21,679 nucleotides of DNA, from the NCBI GenBank assembly GCA_035575035.1, contig DATLYH010000263.1, positions 1-21,679 of the forward strand, written 5' to 3'. The notes under the pieces are model-generated. The model saw nothing but the letters and a program-made list of their open reading frames with translations, made no database searches and had not been told where the DNA came from. The translations under genes were made by a program, and so were the position numbers. Each line of letters opens with the position of its first letter. The stretch's first letter is position 1. Of this stretch, positions 15,923 to 21,679 are shown in pieces. The stretch comes from DATLYH01 sp035575035 (GTDB taxonomy: Bacteria; Planctomycetota; Planctomycetia; Gemmatales; Gemmataceae).

Positions 15923-15966
15923 AGGCCGGGGTGCCTCGCCGGCCTCCTCGGCCCCTCCCTGAGGGG
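15923..15966 (+). promoter_or_regulatory. Two hairpins in the leader of the export lipoprotein gene
   Basis: AGGCCGG (15923-15929) pairs with CCGGCCT (15939-15945), and CCCCTC (15952-15957) pairs with GAGGGG (15961-15966). They end about 45 bases before the AAGGAG ribosome site of the gene at 16024. No T-tract follows. They could affect elongation or translation of the export gene; a regulatory role is inference. Confidence 0.35.
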
Positions 15967-16023
15967 AAGGGGGCGGTCCCCGGGGATCAACTTGACGGAG
16001 CAGATGACCCAAGGAGTCGGCAC

Positions 16024-17073
16024 ATGCCAGCCGTTTGCCACCGGAAGTGGTTCCTCGTCTTCGTCGGGGTGCTGTTCACCGCCGGCTGCCAGACCTGCCG
16101 GCCGTGCTTGAACTGCCCCAACTGCCCGGTCCCGCGGGAGCTGCAAAAGACCACCCTGCCGACCTACGTGATCGAGCCTCCTGATATCCTGTTGATTGAC
16201 GCGGTTCGGTTGGTGCCGAAGCCGCCGTACCGGATCGAGGCCTTCGACGCGCTGGTAATCAACGTGGAGAACGCCCCGCCGACGGCGCCGATCAGCGGCC
16301 TGTTCGTGGTCGAGCCGGACGGGACGGTCAACCTTGGTCCGCAGTACGGCTCGGTGCGGGTGATCGGCATGACGTTGGAGGAGGCGCGGGGGGCCATTGA
16401 GGGGCACCTGAAGAAACTCCTGGAGAAGCCGATTGTCTCGGTCACGCTGGGGCAATCGCAGGGGATGCAGCAGATCCGGGGGGAGCACCTGGTCCGGCCC
16501 GACGGTACCGTGAGCCTGGGGACATACGGCAGCGTCTACGTGGCGGGGCTGACGCTGCCGGAGGCCAAGGTGGTCATCGAGGCCCACCTGAGGCAGTTTT
16601 TGAGCGACCCGGAGATCACCCTCGACGTCGGCGGCTATAACAGCAAGGTGTATTACATCATCACCGACGGGGCGGGGTTCGGCGAGCAGGTCTACCGCTT
16701 CCCGATCACAGGAAACGAGACGGTGCTGGATGCCTTGGCCCAGATCAACGGGCTGCCGCCGGTGGCCAGCAAGAAGCGGATCTGGGTGGCCCGGCCCAGT
16801 CCCAATGAGATGTGCTGCGAGCAGATCCTGCCGGTCGATTGGAAGGCGATCACGCAGGGGGGCTTGACCGGGACCAACTACCAGATCCTGCCCGGCGACC
16901 GCATCTACGTGCACTCGGCGCCGATACTGGCCCTGGACAGCTACATCGCCCGGGTGACGGCGCCGATCGAACGGCTGTTCGGCGTCACGATCCTTGGCAC
17001 GGGCGTGGTGCAGACCTTACGGCAGGCGTCGGCGGGAATCTTCTTCGGCACCGGAGGACTGGGAGGCCTCTAA
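16024..17073 (+). CDS. Wza-like polysaccharide export lipoprotein
   Basis: This 349-residue outer-envelope lipoprotein would form the exit channel for exopolysaccharide. The N-terminus is a lipoprotein signal with lipobox FTAGC (Cys22), followed by cysteines at 25, 28, 31 and 34, a regular C-x2-C ladder. After YVIEPPDILLIDA there are two tandem export/SLBB-like repeats, at about 95-142 (VVEPDGTVNLGPQYGSV) and 156-202 (LVRPDGTVSLGTYGSV), then a further domain with FPITGNETVLDALAQINGLP and a late ILPGDRIYV segment. The start at 16024 is fixed by AAGGAG seven bases upstream; an earlier in-frame start at 15895 lies in the hairpin region and lacks one. It is divergent from the kinase/exosortase operon. 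A hairpin with T-run follows the stop. Confidence 0.94.
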   Translation: MPAVCHRKWFLVFVGVLFTAGCQTCRPCLNCPNCPVPRELQKTTLPTYVIEPPDILLIDAVRLVPKPPYRIEAFDALVINVENAPPTAPISGLFVVEPDGTVNLGPQYGSVRVIGMTLEEARGAIEGHLKKLLEKPIVSVTLGQSQGMQQIRGEHLVRPDGTVSLGTYGSVYVAGLTLPEAKVVIEAHLRQFLSDPEITLDVGGYNSKVYYIITDGAGFGEQVYRFPITGNETVLDALAQINGLPPVASKKRIWVARPSPNEMCCEQILPVDWKAITQGGLTGTNYQILPGDRIYVHSAPILALDSYIARVTAPIERLFGVTILGTGVVQTLRQASAGIFFGTGGLGGL

Positions 17074-17099
17074 AGGCGTCCTTCTTTGGGGGGCCTTTT
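17072..17099 (+). terminator. Probable intrinsic terminator after the export gene
   Basis: AAAGGC just at the stop codon pairs with GCCTTT about 16 bases later, with extra G-rich/C-rich pairing inside the loop, and the descending arm runs into TTTT. The stem overlaps the TAA stop codon. Confidence 0.6.
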
Positions 17100-17101
17100 G
17101 C

Positions 17102-17131
17102 TTGACTCGGAGCGGCGCCAACGCCTAGACT
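17102..17131 (+). promoter_or_regulatory. Candidate sigma-70-type promoter
   Basis: TTGACT (17102-17107) and TAGACT (17126-17131) are separated by 18 bases and lie directly after the terminator and 27 bases before the next ATG. The match is reasonable at both boxes, so the small secreted protein gene probably has its own promoter. Confidence 0.45.
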
Positions 17132-17157
17132 GAGCAAGAGATCAGGAGAAAACAATC

Positions 17158-17634
17158 ATGAGACGATTCACCCTGGTGTTACTGACCTCGGCGGCGGTAG
17201 TCCTGCTGGCTGACGGGACCGTTCGGGCGCAACCGCCGAGCCAGGTCCCCTACACCCGCCCGACCTACAGCCCATACCTGAACCTGTTCCGGCGGGGCAC
17301 GCCGCTATACCAGAACTATTACGGTCTGGTGCGCCCCGAGATCGAAACCCGGGCCAATATTCAGCGCTTGCAGCAGCAAGTTACGGCGAACCGTCAGGCT
17401 ATCACGTCCGCCGAACAGGAAGTCGAGACCGGGCTGCTCCCTCCCACGGGGCACCGATTCGGCTACATGACGCACACACGCTTCTTCATGAACCACGGTG
17501 CCAGCGGAGTGGGCGGTTTCGGCGGGGTGGGCGGTTTCCGCTCGGGCGGGGCGGCGACCGGCCGGCCGTTCACCGGGGCGTCGGCGGCACTGCCCACTCG
17601 CGGTCCCTCCATCCCCCAAGCCCCCCGCCGCTGA
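17158..17634 (+). CDS. Small secreted protein, Tyr/Pro-rich with Gly-rich C-terminus
   Basis: This 158-residue protein has a clear signal peptide (RRFTLVLLTSAAVVLLADG, cleavage expected after VRA at about residue 24). The mature part starts with a Pro/Tyr-rich stretch (PYTRPTYSPYLNLFRRG), a short predicted helix (TRANIQRLQQQVTANRQAI), a conserved-looking GHRFGYMTHTRFFMNH segment and a Gly-rich tail (GVGGFGGVGGF). The start is fixed by AGGAG nine bases upstream. This layout is common in planctomycete secreted proteins of unknown function; I cannot name a family. It follows the export gene but has its own candidate promoter. No sorting tail with a final membrane span is present, so it is not an obvious exosortase substrate. 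Confidence 0.8.
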   Translation: MRRFTLVLLTSAAVVLLADGTVRAQPPSQVPYTRPTYSPYLNLFRRGTPLYQNYYGLVRPEIETRANIQRLQQQVTANRQAITSAEQEVETGLLPPTGHRFGYMTHTRFFMNHGASGVGGFGGVGGFRSGGAATGRPFTGASAALPTRGPSIPQAPRR

Positions 17635-17640
17635 AGCAGA

Positions 17641-17731
17641 CATTGGTCATTGGTCATTGGTCATTAGTCCTTGGACATCGGTCCCCACTATTCCCGAATG
17701 ACGAATGACCAATGACGAATGACCAATGACG
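17641..17731. repeat. AATGAC-type inverted repeat, family B
   Basis: The left arm is a tandem of CATTGGT (three near-copies from 17641), and the right arm a tandem of AATGACGAATGACC (17695-17731). The arms are complementary in several registers and could form a long AT-richer hairpin. It separates the two small secreted protein genes. Confidence 0.75.
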
Positions 17732-17749
17732 AACGAGGAAAGGAATCCC

Positions 17750-18136
17750 ATGTCACGTGGAAAAATCGCCGGACGGGTCGGGGCCTTGCTGGCCGTCTTG
17801 GCCCTGGTCCTGGCAACGGACGGTCCGGCATCGGCGGAGCCATTCCACGGTCCCGGCCGATGCTTGAAGTTCTGCTCTCCCTGTTTTCATCCCTATTACG
17901 GCTATTACCCGACATGCTGGCGGCCGTGGCCGCCTGGTTGGAACAGCTGGAACTGCGGCCGGATGCTGGCTCATCCGATGCCGTCGGCCGAGCTGATTCC
18001 GGGTCAGCCCCGTCGGCTGAATGGGGAGAAGCCGGAGCTGAAGCCCGAGCCCAAGCCTGAGCTGAAACCCGAACCGCCCGGCGTCAGCCAGCTGCCCCGC
18101 GGCCGGCCTCCCCTGAGAATAACGAAGTACGAATGA
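17750..18136 (+). CDS. Small secreted Cys/Trp/Pro-rich protein with Lys-Pro-Glu tail
   Basis: This 128-residue protein has a signal peptide (SRGKIAGRVGALLAVLALVL, cleavage expected after ASA at about residue 28). Next comes a compact aromatic and Cys-rich region (CLKFCSPCFHPYYGYYPTCW, then RPWPPGWNSWNC). The tail has imperfect repeats of KPELKPEP before SQLPRGRPPL. GYYPTCWRPWP is a phrase I associate with small planctomycete secreted proteins; function is unknown. Five cysteines suggest disulfides or metal binding. The start at 17750 follows GAGGAAAGGAA; an earlier in-frame ATG at 17726 lies in the repeat. The stop region runs into another family B repeat. Confidence 0.75.
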   Translation: MSRGKIAGRVGALLAVLALVLATDGPASAEPFHGPGRCLKFCSPCFHPYYGYYPTCWRPWPPGWNSWNCGRMLAHPMPSAELIPGQPRRLNGEKPELKPEPKPELKPEPPGVSQLPRGRPPLRITKYE

Positions 18137-18276
18137 CGAAACACCAAGGACGAGAGAATGACGAATGACGAAGCCCGAAGGACGAAACAGTCGGCAAGGA
18201 GGGGGTGTCTTCCCGCCGGGGCCAACTCCTCCCGTGCCCTTGGTCATTGGGACTTCGTCATTCGGGCTTCGTCATT
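18137..18276. repeat. Family B inverted repeat between convergent genes
   Basis: AATGACGAAGCCCGAA (18164-18179) is the exact reverse complement of TTCGGGCTTCGTCATT (18261-18276), with further AATGACGAA units outside. It lies between two convergent genes and its right arm overlaps the 3' end of the epimerase gene, so it may act as a bidirectional terminator-like hairpin. No T-tract follows. Confidence 0.75.
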
Positions 18277-19199
18277 CTCCGGAAGGCCTCCAGGGTGCGG
18301 CGCAGCCCGACCGGGAAGGAGACGGTGGGCTCATACCCCAGGTCACGGCGGGCCCGGGAGATGTCCGCCTGGGAGTGGCGCACGTCGCCGGGGCGGGGCG
18401 GGTGATGCACCGGTTGCAGCGTCGTGCCGAGCAGTTCGTTGAGGCGGGCCACGAGGTCGAGCACACGGACAGTGCCGCCGCTGCCAATGTTATAGACGTT
18501 GCCCACGGCCGCCGGCGCCTCCGCCGCCCGCAGCAGGGCCTGCACTGCGTTGTCCACATAGGTGAAGTCGCGCGATTGCAGCCCGTCGCCGTAGATGATC
18601 GGCGGCTGCCCCGCTGTCATAGCGGCGATAAACCGGGCGATGACTCCCGAGTAGGGGCTGTACGGATTCTGTCGCGGCCCGAAGATGTTGAAGAACCGCA
18701 GCCGCACCGTCTCCAGACCATAGGTGGCCGTGAAGCAGCGGCAGTAGTGTTCCCCGGCCAGCTTGGCCGCCGCATAGGGAGACAGCGGCGCCACGGGGTC
18801 GTCTTCCTTGCGAACCATTCCCGGTGTGTCGCCGTAGGCGCTGCTGCTGGCTGCATAGACGACCCGGCGAACTCCCGCCGCCCGAGCCGCGCTTAGCACC
18901 CGCAGGGTGCCGGTCACGCACGCCTCATGGGTCGCCTCGGGATCCTCGACGCTGCGCTGGACCGACGGCAGGGCGGCCAGATGAAAGACCCACTGCACCC
19001 CCTGCATGGCGGCAGCCACCGCCTCGCGATCGGTGACGCTTCCCTCGATCAGCTCCACGCGGTCGCGGACGGTGTCGAGATTGTCGCGCCGGCCAGTACT
19101 GAAATCGTCGAGGACGCGCACGCGGCCGCCGCGTGCCACCAGCGCCTCTGTGAGGTGGGAGCCGATAAAGCCCGCGCCCCCCGTGACCAGGCTGACCAT
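18258..19199 (-). CDS. UDP-hexose 4-epimerase-like extended SDR
   Basis: This 313-residue enzyme probably interconverts or modifies a UDP-sugar for exopolysaccharide. It carries VTGGAGFIGSH (about 5-15), LDDFSTG (30-36), YAASSSAYGD (about 115-124), the catalytic Tyr142-x3-Lys146 in PYAAAK, RFFNIFGPRQNPYSPYSGVI, and the late YNIGSGG block. The overall pattern is closest to GalE/WbpP-type 4-epimerases. The start at 19199 follows an AAGAGG ribosome site; the upstream in-frame extension is not supported. The last residues (RRMTKPE) and the stop codon come from a dispersed AATGAC repeat, which suggests that the original C-terminus was replaced. It lies near the exopolysaccharide genes but on its own. 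Confidence 0.92.
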   Translation of the reverse strand: MVSLVTGGAGFIGSHLTEALVARGGRVRVLDDFSTGRRDNLDTVRDRVELIEGSVTDREAVAAAMQGVQWVFHLAALPSVQRSVEDPEATHEACVTGTLRVLSAARAAGVRRVVYAASSSAYGDTPGMVRKEDDPVAPLSPYAAAKLAGEHYCRCFTATYGLETVRLRFFNIFGPRQNPYSPYSGVIARFIAAMTAGQPPIIYGDGLQSRDFTYVDNAVQALLRAAEAPAAVGNVYNIGSGGTVRVLDLVARLNELLGTTLQPVHHPPRPGDVRHSQADISRARRDLGYEPTVSFPVGLRRTLEAFRRMTKPE

Positions 19200-19345
19200 G
19201 CCTCTTTTCCTCTCCTCAATAGGGCCACAGCCTTTTAACTGGGGCAAAGCGGGGTAATATAGCAAACGCCTTGTCCGGGCGTCAAGCAAGCCGCGCCGGC
19301 ATGATCAGAGCGATGACCGCACCTTGGCAAAGGAAGGGAACAACC

Positions 19346-19756
19346 ATGAAGAAAGCATTCGACCACATCGGCCTCCCCACCGACGAGCCGCAGCCCGGCG
19401 AAAGCTGGGTCGAGTTCAGCCGGGTCTGGGTGACCAACCCGCGACTACACCCGCAGCGGCTGGAGTTTATCCGGCCGAAGGAACGGCCGTCGGTCCCGCG
19501 CGAGCAGGTCGGGTTGTGGAAGCTGTGGCATTGGCCGCACATCGCCTACCGCGTGGACGACCTGCGAGCCGCCCTGGAAGGGGAGGAAGTGATCTTCGGC
19601 CCCTTCGACCCGGGGGGCTTTGGCGAGGTGGCCTTCATCCACAAGGATGGAGCAGTAATCGAGTACATGCAGTACCGCGACCTCACCAGGTGGTTTGACC
19701 AGCCCAACCCGCCGGGGTTCACCGAGGCGGCCTACTGGGAGGGGTTCGGGAGCTGA
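19346..19756 (+). CDS. VOC-fold (glyoxalase/bleomycin-resistance superfamily) protein
   Basis: This 136-residue protein shows the metal-site pattern of the VOC fold: an N-terminal FDHIGLPTD His, a second His in PHIAYRVDDL, and a Glu in the closing VIEYMQY strand. The RLEFIRP strand fits the first half of the fold. It could bind a divalent metal and a small substrate, but the family covers many reactions and none can be chosen. The start follows AAAGGAAGGGAA. The C-terminus after the fold (RWFDQPNPPGFTEAAYWEGF) is an extension. It is divergent from the epimerase and convergent with the PEGA-type gene. Confidence 0.75.
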   Translation: MKKAFDHIGLPTDEPQPGESWVEFSRVWVTNPRLHPQRLEFIRPKERPSVPREQVGLWKLWHWPHIAYRVDDLRAALEGEEVIFGPFDPGGFGEVAFIHKDGAVIEYMQYRDLTRWFDQPNPPGFTEAAYWEGFGS

Positions 19757-19773
19757 GCCACCGCGCCGGGCGC

Positions 19774-20268
19774 TTAGGGCGTCTGGGGCTGCTCCGGCAC
19801 CGGGCCGGGCGGCAGCAGCTCGGGCAAGATGGGCTGTTGGGGCGGCGGCTCGGAGCCCGGCGGCGGCCCGACGGTCGCTGCCCGCTGCCGCAGCTGCTGC
19901 GCCCGGTCAAGGACCTGGTCGCTGCGCACTGCCTGAAGCGGTTGCAACGTGTAATGGAAGCGCCGCACGTCCTTGATCCGCCAGGGGATGATGTTCTCGG
20001 TGATGAAATCGAGCGGGAAGTACTCATACCACGGCGCCGGGATCGGCTGGTCCACCTGGAGCGTCTCGAAGCCGTCATGGATCAGGGTGAAGTGGTAGTC
20101 GCCGTAGTAGACGAAGCTGCCGTCGGCCGGGGCGGGGCCGATCGGTTTGCCGTTCTCCAGGACAATGGCCCCGGGCGGGTCGGTGGTGATCACATAGCGC
20201 CGCTCGACGCAGCCCGCCAGGAGCCCCGCGCCCGCCAGGATCAACCACCACGCCGCGCTTCGCTTCAT
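19774..20268 (-). CDS. PEGA-domain-like lipoprotein
   Basis: This 164-residue lipoprotein begins with MKRSAAWWLILAGAGLLAGC, giving a lipobox LAGC with Cys20. The following RYVITTDPPGAIVLENGKPI has the PxGAxVxxNGxxxG pattern of PEGA domains, which are small extracytoplasmic beta domains often found on surface proteins; the YHFTLIHDGFETL strand continues it. The C-terminus is Pro-rich (PPPGSEPPPQQPILPELLPP). The start at 20268 is chosen for the signal peptide; a longer frame to 20370 is unsupported. The gene is convergent with the VOC gene, 17 bases apart. It may attach to the outer envelope; no partner is identifiable. Confidence 0.82.
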   Translation of the reverse strand: MKRSAAWWLILAGAGLLAGCVERRYVITTDPPGAIVLENGKPIGPAPADGSFVYYGDYHFTLIHDGFETLQVDQPIPAPWYEYFPLDFITENIIPWRIKDVRRFHYTLQPLQAVRSDQVLDRAQQLRQRAATVGPPPGSEPPPQQPILPELLPPGPVPEQPQTP

Positions 20269-20666
20269 GGCCTGCACCCGCCTGGACAGGCAGCCTGTCG
20301 AAACCGTCCCCCGCGCGGCGACTGCCCCGCACCGGGAAAGAGACAGGATGCCGATGCCTCTCGCTGGCAAAGGGTGGGGTGATATACCGCCGCTGACCGA
20401 CCGGCGTCAAGGGCGCATTGCTAGCTAGTCCGGAGCGTCCGCGACGGGGCGCCCCGTCGCTCACGCTCCGGGCTCGGGCAATACCCGGCGCGGACGCTCC
20501 GGGCTTGGAGTACCCGTCGCTAAGCTCAACATTTCCAGCGATTGATAAACTCCGGCTATCCATTTTGAGGTTGGCATGGGCAGTGGCTGGACACGAAGAA
20601 GGGCCCTTCGGGCGGTATCATGGGAAGTGAATCGGTCCCCCCTGACTCCCGCGCCCGGAGGGCCCC
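20269..20666. other. Intergenic region with family C hairpin
   Basis: No supported gene is seen in these ~400 bases. They hold the upstream side of the lipoprotein gene, a family C hairpin at 20430-20471 with a partial unit after it (to about 20525), and the non-coding left flank of the broken transposase. No reliable terminal inverted repeat of the element was found. Confidence 0.45.
20430..20471. repeat. Near-perfect hairpin, family C
   Basis: CCGGAGCGTCCGCGACGGGG (20430-20449) pairs with 20452-20471 over 18 of 20 bases with a two-base loop. The phrase CCGGAGCGT...GCGACGGG is shared with the 27-bp inverted repeat at 7834-7910. A further partial copy (GCGCGGACGCTCCGGGC) follows to about 20505. 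Confidence 0.8.
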
Positions 20667-21514
20667 ATGACCAGTAGAGCCAACGACACCCTGCCCGTGC
20701 TCGCCCTCTTCGCCCCCGCCTTCACTCCCGCTACCTGCCCACGCGTGCAACTGCTCGTCGTCGCCGGCATCCTCACTCCCGGCCGACGCCCCATTACCAA
20801 TCTGCTCCGCCTCGTCGGCCACTGGGCTCAGGGCTCCGCCTCCAGCTACCACTGCGTCCTCTCCCAAGCCCAGTGGTCCGGCCTGCGCCTGGCTGCCCTG
20901 CTGACGCGCTGCCTCGTCCTCCGCTTCTGGCCCTTCGGACCGATTACCGTGATCGGCGACGATACCGTGGCCGAGCATCGCGGCAAGAAGGTCGACGGCA
21001 CGGCACGCCCCCGCGACCCGATCCGCTCCAGCACGAACTACACCGCTTACCGCTACGGCCACAAGTGGGGCGTGCTGACCATCCTGGTGCCCTGGCCCTT
21101 CGGACGGCGACCGTGGGCCTTGCCCGTGCTGGTCGCCCTGGACCGCTCCGCGGAAGACCATCGGAAACGCCACCGCCCCCCAAGACCCCGGCGCAACCTG
21201 GCGGCTCGTTCTCCCGATAGTGGCGAAGGGTGAATCGGAAACGCCACCGCCCCCCAAGACCCCGGCGCAACTGCTGCAACTGCTGCGGCGGAGTAGCGTT
21301 GCTGTACGAGCAACTGCCGGCGGAGGCGCTGGCTGAGGGTGGGGTAGACGGGGACGGCAAGAAGGGGGTGACCTTCTCGGATGCGATGACGGCGGTAAGG
21401 CGTTGGCTGTGGACGAACTGGATTGTTGCGAAGGCAGCCCATGCCACGGCCTTTGCCCAACTGCCCGAGCCGTTGCGCGAGGTGCTGCGGTATGCCCTCG
21501 CGCCCGCGGCCTGA
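20667..21514 (+). pseudogene. Broken DDE-type transposase (IS remnant)
   Basis: The 5' part (20667 to about 21160) encodes a transposase N-terminal half with a probable first catalytic acid in VIGDDTVAEHRGKKVDG, followed by HKWGVLTILVPWPF and ALPVLVALDRSAED. The 3' part, in another frame (about 21293-21514), encodes VALLYEQLPAEALAEGG and FSDAMTAVRRWLWTNWIVAK before the stop. The middle, including the remaining catalytic residues expected for this fold, is missing. Between the parts sit two 38-bp copies 36 bases apart, with frame changes and an in-frame stop (21231-21233). It resembles IS701/DDE_5-like planctomycete elements; the IS family is uncertain. It cannot be active. Confidence 0.8.
21160..21271 (+). 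repeat. Two exact 38-bp direct repeats, 36 bp apart, inside the transposase remnant
   Basis: Positions 21160-21197 and 21234-21271 are identical over 38 bases, and the 36 bases between are unrelated. The left flank and right flank both read as transposase coding sequence, so one 38-bp segment was duplicated around a 36-base insert. The lengths equal those of the structure at 1247-1358, although the repeat sequence is different. Confidence 0.75.
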
Positions 21515-21583
21515 ACGTCAATTAGTCATACAGCGAGTCTCAGTACTTCCAAGTGTGATGCCTCGTAATAGGAATTCATAACA

Positions 21584-21679
21584 TCATGTGGGCATTGGGC
21601 GTTGGGCCTCAATGGCGTCCCAGGGTAACAACAGCGCCTCCACCAGCTGTTGAATCCAGGACAGCATCATGCGGAACGG
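21584..21679 (-). CDS. Partial 3' end of an unidentified minus-strand gene at the window edge
   Basis: A frame open to the window end stops at TGA (21584-21586). The visible 31 residues include RMMLSWIQQLVEALLLPWDA and end EAQRPMPT. The helix-like Trp/Leu-rich segment could be the tail of another transposase, but this is only an impression. The 5' portion lies outside the window. Confidence 0.3.
   Translation of the reverse strand, partial: PFRMMLSWIQQLVEALLLPWDAIEAQRPMPT

Noticed and set aside
17158..18136. Small secreted proteins as exosortase substrates
   Set aside because: Neither has a C-terminal membrane span followed by a basic cluster, which sorting signals need.
20559..21620. Terminal inverted repeats of the broken IS
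   Set aside because: A short similarity (CCATT...GAGG) between the left flank near 20560 and the complement near 21600 is only about nine bases with gaps, too weak to define element ends.

Overview
The window is GC-rich bacterial DNA that most resembles a planctomycete, probably Gemmataceae-like. This is inferred from an exosortase/EpsI pair inside an exopolysaccharide locus, small secreted proteins rich in Tyr, Cys, Trp and Pro, and several dispersed palindromic repeat families filling the spaces between genes. No rRNA, tRNA or complete insertion sequence was recognised. The assignment rests on protein style, not on a marker gene.

Layout. (1) 67-849 (-) encodes a secreted protein made of three copies of a ~70-residue domain. 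It is followed by a non-coding stretch, a 38-36-38 bp direct-repeat structure (1247-1358) and a decayed coiled-coil tail. (2) 1538-4407 (+) is a tetrapyrrole block: a stand-alone precorrin-2 dehydrogenase/ferrochelatase, a HemX/CcsA-like membrane protein and glutamyl-tRNA reductase (hemA). (3) 4415-8114 holds palindromic repeats, two SDR nucleotide-sugar-type enzymes, rtcA (RNA 3'-phosphate cyclase) and a 46-residue membrane protein. (4) 8438-9238 (+) is a TIM-barrel sugar isomerase-like protein.

(5) 9267-17073 is the exopolysaccharide/exosortase locus. The minus-strand series, read from 15113 down to 9267, is a NusG-like antiterminator, exosortase, a Wzc-type chain-length/tyrosine kinase with a (Gly-Tyr)n tail, an EpsI protein and an initiating sugar transferase. 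Divergent from it, across a 910-bp highly structured region, lies the Wza-like export lipoprotein (16024-17073, +). Together these make a plausible system: the transferase primes a lipid carrier, the kinase sets chain length, the export protein carries polymer across the outer envelope, exosortase/EpsI process a secreted partner not visible here, and the NusG paralog keeps polymerase going through the long operon.

(6) 17158-20268 contains two small secreted proteins, a UDP-hexose-4-epimerase-like SDR, a VOC-fold protein and a PEGA-type lipoprotein. (7) 20667-21514 is a broken DDE transposase that carries a second 38-36-38 bp repeat with exactly the same geometry as the first. The most interesting signals are this pair of matching repeat structures, the structured leader between the divergent exopolysaccharide operons with its cluster of GTTAAC palindromes, and the unusual Tyr and Cys tails on the two secretion proteins.
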